A DNA stretch of 64,000 nt, taken from assembly GCF_017795745.1 (NCBI RefSeq), contig NZ_CP059067.1:2232001-2296000 (forward strand). The letters run 5' to 3'. The notes under the pieces are model-generated. The model was not told the DNA's origin, made no database searches, and saw only the letters and a program-made list of their open reading frames with translations. The position numbers were made by a program, and so were the translations under genes. Each line of letters begins with the position of its first letter. Position 1 is the stretch's first letter. This document shows, piece by piece, positions 38,954 through 48,399 of the stretch. The DNA comes from Rhizobacter sp. AJA081-3. Lineage in GTDB: Bacteria > Pseudomonadota > Gammaproteobacteria > Burkholderiales > Burkholderiaceae_C.

Positions 38954-38967
38954 ACTGACCGGTCAGT
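38954..38967. promoter_or_regulatory. TetR-family operator of the RND operon
   Basis: ACTGACCGGTCAGT, a perfect 14-bp palindrome. This GACCGGTC-centred type is common for TetR repressors of efflux operons. It lies 37 bases before the adaptor ATG. The regulator gene is not adjacent in the window. Confidence 0.75.
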
Positions 38968-39056
38968 AATGTATTGGGGCAACTGTCCGATGTCAAACAC
39001 GCTCAAGCAAGCAGGTGCCGAGCCAGACCGGCACGCACGCGTGGACAATCACGGCC

Positions 39057-39911
39057 GTGAGCGTCGACCACTACGAGAACTTTCCCGTGGCCTCCTGGCT
39101 GTGCCCTCCTTCACTGCGGCCGGCGGTGGCGGCCATCTACTGGTTCGCACGCACAGCGGACGATCTGGCCGACGAAGGCGATGCGCCGGCCGGCACGCGG
39201 CTGGCCGATCTCGACGTCTACCGGGCAGACCTGTTGGCTGTCGCAGGCGGCAAGGCCGCATCAGCTCGATGGCCACAGGTTTTCGGGCCGCTGGCGAACG
39301 CCATGCGACGTCACGCCCTCCCCACCGAACTGCTGAACGATCTGCTCGATGCTTTCGCGCAGGATGTCGTGAAGACCCGCTACGCCGACCGGGCCGAACT
39401 GCTCGACTACTGCCGCCGCTCGGCCAACCCGGTCGGCAGGTTGTTGCTGCATCTGTACGGCGTGCACGACGAGGACTCGAAGCGACGTTCGGATGCCATC
39501 TGCAGCGCGCTGCAGTTGATCAACTTCTGGCAGGACGTGGCGGTCGACGCGCGCAAGGGGCGCCTGTACCTGCCGCTGGTCGACTGTGCGCAGCACGCCG
39601 TGGACCCGGCCGACGTGCTGGCGCACAACGATTCGCCCGCCACTCGCCGCCTGATCCGCGCTGAGTGCGACTGGGCGCGCGCCTTGATGCAGTCGGGCGC
39701 CCCGCTGGTGCACCGCGTGCCCGGCCGCGCCGGATGGGAGTTGCGTCTGGTGGTGCAAGGCGGACTGCGCATCCTCGACAAGATCGCAGCGCTCGACTTC
39801 GGCACGCTGCTGACGCGGCCTCGCTTGCGCAGGACGGACGCCGCCGTGCTGGTCTGGCGCGCGCTGCAGATGCGATCGTTGCCTGCGGCCTTGGCCGGCG
39901 AAACCGCATGA
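39057..39911 (+). CDS. hpnC: Squalene synthase HpnC
   Basis: Second step of the three-enzyme bacterial squalene route: converts presqualene diphosphate to hydroxysqualene. From GTG 39057 (MSVDHYENFPVASWLCP, the usual HpnC start) it has 284 residues. Prenyl-synthase motifs: TADDLADEGDA (near 38) and NFWQDVAVDARKGRLYLP (near 160). An upstream in-frame GTG at 39015 would add 14 residues. hpnC-hpnD-hpnE are tightly overlapping. Confidence 0.93.
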   Translation: MSVDHYENFPVASWLCPPSLRPAVAAIYWFARTADDLADEGDAPAGTRLADLDVYRADLLAVAGGKAASARWPQVFGPLANAMRRHALPTELLNDLLDAFAQDVVKTRYADRAELLDYCRRSANPVGRLLLHLYGVHDEDSKRRSDAICSALQLINFWQDVAVDARKGRLYLPLVDCAQHAVDPADVLAHNDSPATRRLIRAECDWARALMQSGAPLVHRVPGRAGWELRLVVQGGLRILDKIAALDFGTLLTRPRLRRTDAAVLVWRALQMRSLPAALAGETA

Positions 39912-40744
39912 CGCCGCAGCAGTACGTGCAGGACAAGGCCGCGCGCAGCGGCTCGAGCTTCTACTACGCCTTTCTCTTCCTGCCGCCGCCGCGGCGGGCC
40001 GCGATCACCGCCTTCTACGCCTTCTGCCGCGAGGTGGACGACGTGGTCGACGAGGTCAGCGACCCCGCCATCGCTGCCACGAAACTGGCATGGTGGCGCC
40101 GCGAGGTGGCCACGTCCTTCGAAGGTCGCCCCAGCCATCCGGTGATGCAGGCGCTGCAGCCGATCGCCGCCGAGTTCGGCATCCGCGCCGACCACCTGCT
40201 CAGCGTGATCGATGGCTGCCAGATGGACCTGGACCAGTCACGCTACCTGGACTTCGCCGGCCTGACACGCTATTGCCATCTCGTGGCCGGCGTGGTCGGC
40301 GAGGTCGCGGCCGGCATCTTCGGCCGCACGCAGGAGCAGACAGTGGCTTACGCCCACCGCCTGGGGCTGGCAATGCAACTGACCAACATCATTCGCGACG
40401 TCGGCGACGACGCACGCCGCGGCCGCATCTACCTGCCGGCTTCCGATCTGAAGCAGTTCGACGTGAAGGCGCAGGAGATCCTCAACCGCGGCTACAGCGA
40501 GCGCTTCACGGCGCTGATGAGATTTCAGGCCGAGCGTGCGCACCGCTGCTATGACGAAGCTCTCGCCCTGTTGCCCGAGACCGACCGCAACGCGCAGAAG
40601 CCGGGACTGATGATGGCCAACATCTACCGCTCACTGCTTCGCGAAATCGAGGCCGACAACTTCCAGGTCCTGCACCAGCGCATTTCGCTGACACCGATGC
40701 GCAAGCTCTGGATTGCGATGCAGACCCATTGGCGAGGCCGCTAG
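39908..40744 (+). CDS. hpnD: Presqualene diphosphate synthase HpnD
   Basis: Condenses two farnesyl diphosphates to presqualene diphosphate. The 278 residues show both Asp-rich motifs: REVDDVVDEV (near 38) and NIIRDVGDDARRGRIYLP (near 160). The ATG at 39908 overlaps the hpnC stop (ATGA). It feeds HpnC, so the pair plus HpnE make squalene. Confidence 0.95.
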   Translation: MTPQQYVQDKAARSGSSFYYAFLFLPPPRRAAITAFYAFCREVDDVVDEVSDPAIAATKLAWWRREVATSFEGRPSHPVMQALQPIAAEFGIRADHLLSVIDGCQMDLDQSRYLDFAGLTRYCHLVAGVVGEVAAGIFGRTQEQTVAYAHRLGLAMQLTNIIRDVGDDARRGRIYLPASDLKQFDVKAQEILNRGYSERFTALMRFQAERAHRCYDEALALLPETDRNAQKPGLMMANIYRSLLREIEADNFQVLHQRISLTPMRKLWIAMQTHWRGR

Positions 40745-42012
40745 TGCCGCACAGCGTCGCGGTGATCGGCGCCGGCTGGGCCGGGCTGGCCGCAGCGGTC
40801 GAGGCCGCACGCGCCGGCCACCGGGTCGCCTTGTTCGAGATGGCGCCGCACGCCGGCGGCAGAGCGCGCGAAGTGCGACACGACGGGCTCGTGCTCGACA
40901 ACGGACAGCACATCCTGATCGGCGCCTACACGCAGACGCTGCGCCTGATGCGCGAAGTCGGGGTCGACACCGAAGCAGCCCTGCTGCGCACCCCACTGCG
41001 CCTCACCGAACCCGACGGCCGCGGCCTGCATCTGCCCCCGGGCCCGCCGATGCTCGCTTTTGCCCGCGGGGTCTGGGGCCGTGCCGGCTGGTCGCTGCGT
41101 GAGCGCCTGTCGCTGCTGGCCGCAGCCACGGGCTGGGCCGCACGGGGCTTTCGCTGCGATCCCGCCGCCACGGTCGAATCCTTGAGCCTCGGCCTGGGTG
41201 CGACGATCGTGCGCGACCTGATCGACCCGCTGTGCGTCGCGGCGTTGAACACGCCAGCCAACGAAGCAAGCGCCGCCGTGTTCCTTCGCGTGCTGCGCGA
41301 TGCGTTGTTCAGCGGGCCGGGTTCGGCCGATCTGCTGCTGCCGCGGGTCAGTCTCGGCGACCTGTTTCCCGTGCCCGCCACGTCCTGGCTGCACCGGCAT
41401 GGCGCCGTGGTGCAGACCGCCACGCGAGTCCGAGAGCTGGCCCGCGATGGAGCCGGCTGGCGCGTCGACGGCGCGGCGTTCGACCGGGTGATCCTCGCTA
41501 CGCCACCTGCCGAAGCGGCGCGGCTGGTGGAGCCGATCAACGCGACTTGGTCGGCAAGCGCCGCCGCTTTCGGCTATGAGCCCATCGTCACGGTCTACCT
41601 GCAGTGCGGCAGCATCACCCTGCCCGAGCCCATGCTGGCGCTGAGGGCGGGCGACGATGCGCCGGCTCAGTTCGTCCTCGACCGGGGCCAGCTCGGCGGC
41701 CCGAAGGGGCTGCTCGCCTTCGTGATCAGCGGCGCGCGGCTCTGGGTCGAAGCCGGGCGCGACGCGACGCTCGCGGCGACGCAGCGGCAGGCCCGTCAGT
41801 CCCTCGGCCCGCTCTGGGGCGGCGCGCCCGAAGCGTGCCTCCTGATCACCGAGAAGCGCGCCACGTTCCGCTGCGTGCCCGGGCTGCAACGCCCGCCGAT
41901 GGTGATCGCACCCGGGCTGCTGGCCGCGGGTGATCACGTCGCAGGCCCCTACCCGGCGACGCTCGAAGGTGCCGTGCGCAGCGCCATCAATGCTGTCGAT
42001 GCCTTGGCTTGA
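40744..42012 (+). CDS. hpnE: Hydroxysqualene dehydroxylase HpnE
   Basis: FAD amine-oxidase-like enzyme that reduces hydroxysqualene to squalene. The N terminus has the dinucleotide fold VAVIGAGWAGLAAAVEAARAGHRVALFE (residues 4-31), then GGRAREV and LDNGQHILIGAYTQTLRLM; the C terminus ends with LLAAGDHVAGPYPATLEGAVRSA. I use the GTG at 40744, which overlaps the hpnD TAG by one base; a TTG at 40729 is possible. The hopene cyclase is not in the window. Confidence 0.9.
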   Translation: MPHSVAVIGAGWAGLAAAVEAARAGHRVALFEMAPHAGGRAREVRHDGLVLDNGQHILIGAYTQTLRLMREVGVDTEAALLRTPLRLTEPDGRGLHLPPGPPMLAFARGVWGRAGWSLRERLSLLAAATGWAARGFRCDPAATVESLSLGLGATIVRDLIDPLCVAALNTPANEASAAVFLRVLRDALFSGPGSADLLLPRVSLGDLFPVPATSWLHRHGAVVQTATRVRELARDGAGWRVDGAAFDRVILATPPAEAARLVEPINATWSASAAAFGYEPIVTVYLQCGSITLPEPMLALRAGDDAPAQFVLDRGQLGGPKGLLAFVISGARLWVEAGRDATLAATQRQARQSLGPLWGGAPEACLLITEKRATFRCVPGLQRPPMVIAPGLLAAGDHVAGPYPATLEGAVRSAINAVDALA

Positions 42013-42086
42013 GGACTCGAGGTTCCAGATGGCCCGAGTCGCTTTCGCCATATAAAACTCCGGGCGTTTGAGCGAGAATCCCCCGC

Positions 42087-42854
42087 ATGTCCAAGACCGA
42101 AGAGAAGAAGCCGACGATCCAGGTGCTCGAGCGGGCTTTCGACCTGCTGGAAGTATTGGCCTCGTTCCCCGACCCCGTCTCGTTGAAAGTGATCGCCGAG
42201 CGTTCGGGACTGCACCCCTCAACCGCCCACCGCATCCTCAACGACCTGACGATCGGCCGCTTCGTCGATCGCCCCGAGGCCGGCAGCTATCGCCTGGGCA
42301 TGCGCCTGCTGGAGCTCGGCAACCTGGTCAAGGCGCGCCTGGACGTACGCGACGCGGCCCTTGGCCCGATGCGCGAACTGCACAAGCTCACGCACCAGCC
42401 GGTGAACCTGTCGATGCGCCAGGGCGACGAGATCGTCTACATCGAGCGGGCCTACAGCGAACGCTCGGGCATGCAGGTCGTGCGTGCCATCGGCGGGCGA
42501 GCGCCACTGCACCTGACCTCCGTCGGCAAGCTGTTCCTGGCCAACGACGACCCTCAGCGCGTTCGCGCTTACGCCATGCGCACGGGCCTGGCGGGGCACA
42601 CCCGCAACAGCATCACCGACCTGGCAGCGCTCGAGCGTGAACTCGCCCGCGTGACGCAACTGGGCACGGCGCGCGACGACGAAGAACTGGAACTCGGCGT
42701 TCGCTGCATGGCCGCCGGCATTCGCGACGACCAGGGCAACCTGATTGCGGGTTTGTCGATCTCTGCCCCGGCCGATCGGCTGGAGGAGTCCTGGCTGGAG
42801 CGTCTCAAGGCCACTGCGGGGCAGATTTCTGCCTCGCTGGGCCACCGCTCCTGA
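42087..42854 (+). CDS. IclR-family transcriptional regulator
   Basis: DNA-binding regulator with an N-terminal winged helix (residues 10-70; VLASFPDPVSLKVIAERSGLHPSTAHRILNDL) and a C-terminal effector GAF-like domain (GRAPLHLTSVGKLFLA; GVRCMAAGIRDDQGNLIAGLSISAPA). Length 255 is typical. It is alone between hpnE and the peptidase, so its targets and ligand cannot be inferred. The ATG at 42087 is the only reasonable start. Confidence 0.93.
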   Translation: MSKTEEKKPTIQVLERAFDLLEVLASFPDPVSLKVIAERSGLHPSTAHRILNDLTIGRFVDRPEAGSYRLGMRLLELGNLVKARLDVRDAALGPMRELHKLTHQPVNLSMRQGDEIVYIERAYSERSGMQVVRAIGGRAPLHLTSVGKLFLANDDPQRVRAYAMRTGLAGHTRNSITDLAALERELARVTQLGTARDDEELELGVRCMAAGIRDDQGNLIAGLSISAPADRLEESWLERLKATAGQISASLGHRS

Positions 42855-42861
42855 AGCGCGT

Positions 42862-43905
42862 TCAGATCGCGAGCTTGACGCCTGCCGAGGCGGAAGGCGC
42901 AAGCACAGCCGGCGCCGGCGCCGCAACAGGCGCAGGGGCCGGAGCGAATTCCGTGACCCAGCGGCGCACGCGCTCGGCGTCACCCAGTCGCGAGTATTTC
43001 CCGGTCGAGTCGAGGAACACCATGATCAGTTGCCGACCGGCCATCGTGGCCTGCATGACGAGACAACGCCCCGCCTCGGTGATGTAGCCGGTCTTCTGCA
43101 GTCCGATCTCCCAGATCGGGCTGCGCACCAGCGAGTTGGTGGTGCGGAACTGCATCTCGCGCCGGCCGACCGCGACCCGGAACTCGGGCGACGTCGACAG
43201 TTCGCGGATCAGCTGGTGTTCATGCGCGGCCTTCACCAGCGTGGCGAGGTCCTTCGCGCTCGACTGGTTCTGGCTCGACAACCCTGTCGGCTCGACGTAG
43301 TGGGTGTCGCTCATGCCCAGCAACGCAGCCCTCGCGTTCATGGCCTTCACGAAGGCCGACAGTCCGCCCGGATAGGCGCGACCCAGCGCATGGGCAGCAC
43401 GGTTCTCGGAAGACATGAGCGCAAGATGCAGCATCTCCTCGCGCGTGAGCTGAGTGCCCACGCGCAGGCGCGAGCGGCTGCCCTTCTCCGTATCGACATC
43501 TTCCTGCGAAATGGTCAAGGTCTCGTCGAGCGGCAGGTTCGCCTCGGTCACGACCAAGGCAGTCATCAGCTTCGTGATGGAAGCGATCGGCAGCACCGCG
43601 TTCGAGTTCTTGCTGAGCAGTACCTCGTTGGTGTCCTGGTCCATCACCAGCGCCACGCTGGATTTCAGATCGAGGGCGTCGTCCGTCGCGCGAAGGCCGG
43701 CCAGTTGACCGAACGAGGGGCGAGCAGGCACCACGCGAGCTACTCGCTTGACGCGCTTTGCCTTGTGCGCCGGGCTCTTGGCCGCGGCCGTGGCCTTCTT
43801 CTTGGCCTGCTTCTGGGCGGCTTCGACCGGCGTCGACAGCGTGAGCGCGACCGCCGCCACCAGGGCCGCGATCGCCGTTGTCACGAACTTGCTGATCATT
43901 CCCAC
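42862..43905 (-). CDS. pbpG: D-alanyl-D-alanine endopeptidase, PBP7/8 type
   Basis: Periplasmic peptidoglycan endopeptidase of the S11 family. A signal peptide covers about residues 1-29, followed by a Lys/Ala-rich stretch. The catalytic triad motifs are SITK (Ser109, Lys112), SEN (Ser166-Asn168) and KTG (271-273). The Ala/Pro-rich C-terminal tail (about 320-347) is extra. GTG at 43905 or ATG at 43899 may be the start. It converges on the IclR gene with a 7-base gap. Confidence 0.92.
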   Translation of the reverse strand: MGMISKFVTTAIAALVAAVALTLSTPVEAAQKQAKKKATAAAKSPAHKAKRVKRVARVVPARPSFGQLAGLRATDDALDLKSSVALVMDQDTNEVLLSKNSNAVLPIASITKLMTALVVTEANLPLDETLTISQEDVDTEKGSRSRLRVGTQLTREEMLHLALMSSENRAAHALGRAYPGGLSAFVKAMNARAALLGMSDTHYVEPTGLSSQNQSSAKDLATLVKAAHEHQLIRELSTSPEFRVAVGRREMQFRTTNSLVRSPIWEIGLQKTGYITEAGRCLVMQATMAGRQLIMVFLDSTGKYSRLGDAERVRRWVTEFAPAPAPVAAPAPAVLAPSASAGVKLAI

Positions 43906-43949
43906 GACAGTCCTTTTGACGCTCGTTGTGCACGAGTCTATGCGAACAG

Positions 43950-43985
43950 AAAAAAGCGCGCAAGATCATGACCTTACGCGTTTTT
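43950..43985 (-). terminator. Terminator after leuA
   Basis: Stem CGCGTAAG/CTTGCGCG (one mismatch) followed by GCTTTTTT on the minus strand, about 50 bases past the leuA stop. The plus strand also ends in five T, so it could work both ways. A smaller CAGTCC-GA-GGACTG hairpin lies between it and leuA. Confidence 0.7.
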
Positions 43986-44032
43986 CCTAAAGTCAGTCCT
44001 CGGACTGTCAGGAATGTGACCAACTTGGCATC

Positions 44033-45574
44033 TCAGCCCTGCGCGGCCACGCGCTCCGTCTTGCTGTGCAACTTGTTCAAGGCCGCGAGGTAGGCCTTCG
44101 CCGACGCGACGACGATGTCCGGATCGGCACCGACGCCGTTGACGACGCGGCCCCCGTGCTGCAGCCGAACCGTCACCTCGCCTTGTGATTCTGTGCTGCC
44201 CGAGGTGATGGCATTGACCGAATAGAGGAGCATCTCCGCGCCAGTCTTGAGCTTCGACTCGATGGCCTTTAGGCTCGCATCGACCGGCCCGTTGCCATCG
44301 CTCTCGGCGTGCATCTCGACGCTGCCGGCCGCGAAGGCGACGCTGGCGTGCGGACGCTCGCCGGTCTCGGAGCGCTGCGACAGCGCGAGCAGCCGGTAGT
44401 GTTCGTTCTCGGCCGTGACCGACTCGTCCATCACGAGCGCGAGGATGTCCTCGTCGAAGATGTCGCTCTTGCGGTCTGCCAGTTCCTTGAATCTCGCGAA
44501 GGCCGCATTGACCTCCGACTCCGATTCCATCGAGATGCCCAGGTCCTGCAGGCGCTGCTTGAAGGCGTTGCGCCCCGAGAGCTTGCCCAGCACGATCTTG
44601 TTGGCCGCCCAGCCCACGTCTTCGGCGCGCATGATCTCGTAGGTGTCGCGCGCCTTCAGCACGCCGTCCTGATGGATGCCCGAGGCGTGGGCGAAGGCAT
44701 TCGCGCCCACCACGGCCTTGTTGGGCTGCACGACGAAGCCGGTGGTCTGCGCGACCAGGCGCGAGGCCGGCACGATCTGCGTGGCGTCGATGCCGAGTTC
44801 GAGGCCGAAGTAGTCGCGGCGGGTCTTCACCGCCATCACGACTTCTTCGAGAGAGCAGTTGCCCGCGCGCTCGCCCAGGCCATTGATCGTGCACTCCACC
44901 TGGCGGGCGCCGCCGAGCTTCACGCCAGCCAGCGAGTTGGCCACCGCCATGCCCAGGTCGTTGTGGCAATGCACCGACCAGATGGCCTTGTCGGAGTTCG
45001 GCACACGCTCTCGCAGCATGCGGATGAAGCTGCCGTACAACTCGGGCACCGCGTAGCCGACGGTGTCGGGGATGTTGATCGTGGTCGCACCTTCGGCGAT
45101 CACAGCCTCCAGCACGCGGCACAGGAAGTCGGGGTCGGAGCGATAGCCGTCTTCCGGTGAGAACTCGACATCGGCCGCCAGGTTGCGCGCGAAGCGCACC
45201 GCGAGCCTGGCCTGTTCGTGCACCTGATCGGGCGTCATGCGCAGCTTCTTCTCCATGTGCAGCGCACTCGTGGCGATGAAGGTGTGGATGCGCGACGAAG
45301 CGGCACCCTTGAGCGCCTCGGCGGCGCGCGAGATGTCCCGATCATTGGCCCGAGCGAGGGAGCAGATGGTCGATTCGCGAACCTGATCGGCGATCGCCTT
45401 GACCGCCTCGAAGTCTCCGTTGGACGACGCCGCGAAGCCCGCTTCGATCACGTCCACGCGCAGACGCTCGAGTTGCCGCGCGATGCGCAGCTTCTCGTCC
45501 TTGGTCATGGAGGCACCCGGCGATTGCTCGCCATCGCGCAAGGTGGTGTCGAAGATGATGAGCTTGTCGGCCAT
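44033..45574 (-). CDS. leuA: 2-isopropylmalate synthase
   Basis: Commits 2-ketoisovalerate to leucine synthesis by condensing it with acetyl-CoA. The 513 residues have the N-terminal [15 protein letters not shown] (near 9), metal-binding [17 protein letters not shown] (near 203), [15 protein letters not shown], and a C-terminal LeuA allosteric domain that senses leucine (near 390-500). Control by attenuation is strongly suggested by the leader ORF and terminator upstream. SD AGGAG precedes the ATG. Confidence 0.98.
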   Translation of the reverse strand: MADKLIIFDTTLRDGEQSPGASMTKDEKLRIARQLERLRVDVIEAGFAASSNGDFEAVKAIADQVRESTICSLARANDRDISRAAEALKGAASSRIHTFIATSALHMEKKLRMTPDQVHEQARLAVRFARNLAADVEFSPEDGYRSDPDFLCRVLEAVIAEGATTINIPDTVGYAVPELYGSFIRMLRERVPNSDKAIWSVHCHNDLGMAVANSLAGVKLGGARQVECTINGLGERAGNCSLEEVVMAVKTRRDYFGLELGIDATQIVPASRLVAQTTGFVVQPNKAVVGANAFAHASGIHQDGVLKARDTYEIMRAEDVGWAANKIVLGKLSGRNAFKQRLQDLGISMESESEVNAAFARFKELADRKSDIFDEDILALVMDESVTAENEHYRLLALSQRSETGERPHASVAFAAGSVEMHAESDGNGPVDASLKAIESKLKTGAEMLLYSVNAITSGSTESQGEVTVRLQHGGRVVNGVGADPDIVVASAKAYLAALNKLHSKTERVAAQG

Positions 45575-45642
45575 GGTGATGCTCCTGGGCGGAAGAGGTA
45601 GATGCCTCGTGGGGTGTTGGAAGGGGCAACCCGCGTATCCGG

Positions 45643-45680
45643 AAAAGCAAACGGCCCGCTGCGGGTTGCATACGGGCCGT
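45643..45680 (-). terminator. leuA attenuator terminator
   Basis: Minus-strand stem ACGGCCCG/CGGGCCGT (45673-45680 with 45651-45658) then TTTGCTTTT, about 70 bases before the leuA ATG and 30 bases after the leader stop codon. The segment GCCCGT in its 5' arm (45672-45677) is exactly complementary to ACGGGC inside the leader ORF (45717-45722), giving a competing antiterminator. Confidence 0.85.
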
Positions 45681-45709
45681 GAGATCGAAAGACGAACAGA
45701 CGTGAGCGA

Positions 45710-45766
45710 TCAGCGAGCCCGTGAAACTCCTAGAAGAAGCGCTAGCGTGATCGTGGTCGCAAACAT
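45710..45766 (-). CDS. leuL: leuA leader peptide (attenuator ORF, 18 codons)
   Basis: The ORF encodes MFATTITLALLLGVSRAR. Four of its codons are Leu, at positions 8, 10, 11 and 12, and all are CTA or CTT, which are rare in this GC-rich genome. A ribosome starved for Leu-tRNA would stall over codons 8-12 and leave ACGGGC (codons 15-17) free to pair with the terminator arm; a ribosome reaching the TGA would cover it and allow termination. No Shine-Dalgarno is visible. A weak promoter (TTCACC at 45798-45803, 16-base spacer, TAGACT at 45776-45781) would start the RNA within a few bases of the ATG. The symbol leuL is by analogy. Confidence 0.82.
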   Translation of the reverse strand: MFATTITLALLLGVSRAR

Positions 45767-45792
45767 TGTGGCCGCAGTCTAGCACGGCCGCA

Positions 45793-46617
45793 TCAGCGGT
45801 GAAGGCCCTGCTCGTCGGGCTCGTCCGTCGAGGTGGCGATGACGCTGACCGGCTTGCCCTTGACCTTGCGGTAAACGTACATGGCGTAGCCGGACAGTCC
45901 GTAGACGACGAACAACGCGAACAGCACGGTGGGCGGGTGGTAGGCGATCAACGCAAACGCGAGCGCGATGGCCACGATCACGACGAAGGGAACGGATCGC
46001 TTCAAGCTCACATCCTTGAAGCTGTAGAACGGCACATTGGTGACCATCGTCAGCCCGGCGAACAGCGTGAAGCCCAGCGCCACCCAGCCGAGCCACGGCC
46101 CCTCGCGGAAGCCCTTGTAGCCGTTGTCGTCCATCAGCCAGATGAAGCCGATCACCACCGCCGCGGCCGCCGGGCTCGGCAGTCCCTGGAAGAAGCGTTT
46201 GTCGACCACGCCGGTGTTGACATTGAAGCGTGCCAGCCGCAGGGCCGCCGCCGCGCAGTAGACGAAGGCGGCGATCCAGCCGAGCTTGCCCATGCCCTTG
46301 AGCGCCCATTCGTACACGATGAGCGCCGGCGCCGCACCGAAGGACACCATGTCCGACAGGCTGTCCATCTGCTCTCCGAAGGCACTCTGCGTGTTCGTCA
46401 TGCGCGCCACGCGGCCGTCGAGGCTGTCGAGCACCATCGCGCAGAAGATGCCGATCGCGGCGTTCTCGAAGCGCTGGTTCATCGCCATCACGATGGCGTA
46501 GAAGCCGCCGAACAGCGCCGCCAGCGTGAACAGGTTCGGCAGGATGTAGATGCCCTTGCGGCGCGGACGAGGCGGCGGGTCCGCGTCGTCGGAGCCCAGG
46601 TCGGGTGCGTCGTTCAT
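45793..46617 (-). CDS. pssA: CDP-diacylglycerol-serine O-phosphatidyltransferase
   Basis: Membrane enzyme that makes phosphatidylserine, precursor of phosphatidylethanolamine. The 274 residues have the CDP-alcohol phosphotransferase motif with Asp ligands in VLDSLDGRVARMTNTQSAFG (near 82) and EQMDSLSDMVSFG (near 103), and about eight membrane spans. Type II (Bacillus-like) subclass. Located between ilvC and leuA, as in other Burkholderiales. Its 3' end overlaps the proposed leuA leader promoter. Confidence 0.95.
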   Translation of the reverse strand: MNDAPDLGSDDADPPPRPRRKGIYILPNLFTLAALFGGFYAIVMAMNQRFENAAIGIFCAMVLDSLDGRVARMTNTQSAFGEQMDSLSDMVSFGAAPALIVYEWALKGMGKLGWIAAFVYCAAAALRLARFNVNTGVVDKRFFQGLPSPAAAAVVIGFIWLMDDNGYKGFREGPWLGWVALGFTLFAGLTMVTNVPFYSFKDVSLKRSVPFVVIVAIALAFALIAYHPPTVLFALFVVYGLSGYAMYVYRKVKGKPVSVIATSTDEPDEQGLHR

Positions 46618-46640
46618 GGGCCCGAGGATACCGCAGCGCC

Positions 46641-46675
46641 AAGCAAAAGGGCCGCGCGGTTGCCCGTGCGGCCCT
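46641..46675 (-). terminator. Intrinsic terminator after ilvC
   Basis: Minus-strand stem AGGGCCGC/GCGGCCCT with a 12-base loop, then TTTTGCTT, 20 bases beyond the ilvC stop and 24 before the pssA start. Confidence 0.82.
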
Positions 46676-46693
46676 CGGATGGCTGGCTGAAGA

Positions 46694-47722
<1,029 letters not shown>

Positions 47723-47753
47723 TCAGTCAATCGCTGTTCAATGGGGGCGGGAT

Positions 47754-48245
47754 TCAGACGCGCAGGATGCGCTCGCCGCGACCGATCCCGCTGGTGCCGG
47801 TGCGCACGGTTTCGAGAATGGCGGCGCGGTCGATGGCCTCGATGAAGGCATCGAGCTTGCTCGCGTCGCCGGTCAGTTCGATGGTGTAGCTCTTCTCGGT
47901 GACGTCGATGATGCGGCCGCGGAAGATGTCGGCCATGCGCTTCATCTCCTCGCGCTCCTTGCCGACCGCGCGCACCTTGATGAGCATGAGTTCGCGCTCG
48001 GTGTAGGCACCTTCGGTGAGATCGACGACCTTGACGACCTCGATCAGCCGGTTCAGGTGCTTGGTGATCTGCTCGATCACCTCGTCGGAACCGGTGGTGA
48101 CGATCGTCATGCGCGACAGCGACGCGTCCTCGGTGGGCGCGACGGTCAGGCTCTCGATGTTGTAGCCGCGGGCAGAGAACAGCGCGACGACACGGGACAG
48201 CGCGCCGGGCTCGTTCTCGAGCAGCAAGGCAATGATGTGTTTCAT
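47754..48245 (-). CDS. ilvH: Acetolactate synthase small (regulatory) subunit
   Basis: Valine-sensing ACT-domain subunit of acetohydroxyacid synthase. The 163 residues start MKHIIALLLENEPGALSRVVALF (ACT fold, residues 2-75) with a second ferredoxin-like domain at 85-160. It follows ilvB by a long 154-base gap that is GC-rich and structured. Confidence 0.97.
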   Translation of the reverse strand: MKHIIALLLENEPGALSRVVALFSARGYNIESLTVAPTEDASLSRMTIVTTGSDEVIEQITKHLNRLIEVVKVVDLTEGAYTERELMLIKVRAVGKEREEMKRMADIFRGRIIDVTEKSYTIELTGDASKLDAFIEAIDRAAILETVRTGTSGIGRGERILRV

Positions 48246-48399
48246 GAAGGTTTGGCGCGCTCTTCAGGCCGGCGGCGGTAACCGACGGCCCTTGGCCACG
48301 CTGAAGTTGAAAGGGAATCGTTTCCGAGTCGTTCGGCGCGTCCCGCCGGCTCCTGGCGCGCGCCCGGTCAGGCGCGCACCCTCGCCGGCGTTCAGCGCG
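48246..48399 (-). other. Structured ilvB-ilvH intergenic region, candidate ilvH RNA
   Basis: A 154-base gap inside the operon, unusually long here. The RNA can form GCGCGCC/GGCGCGC-type stems near 48360-48385 and others closer to ilvH. An ilvH RNA motif upstream of ilvH in betaproteobacteria is known from comparative RNA surveys as I recall; I assign it only by position and potential structure. Confidence 0.35.
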
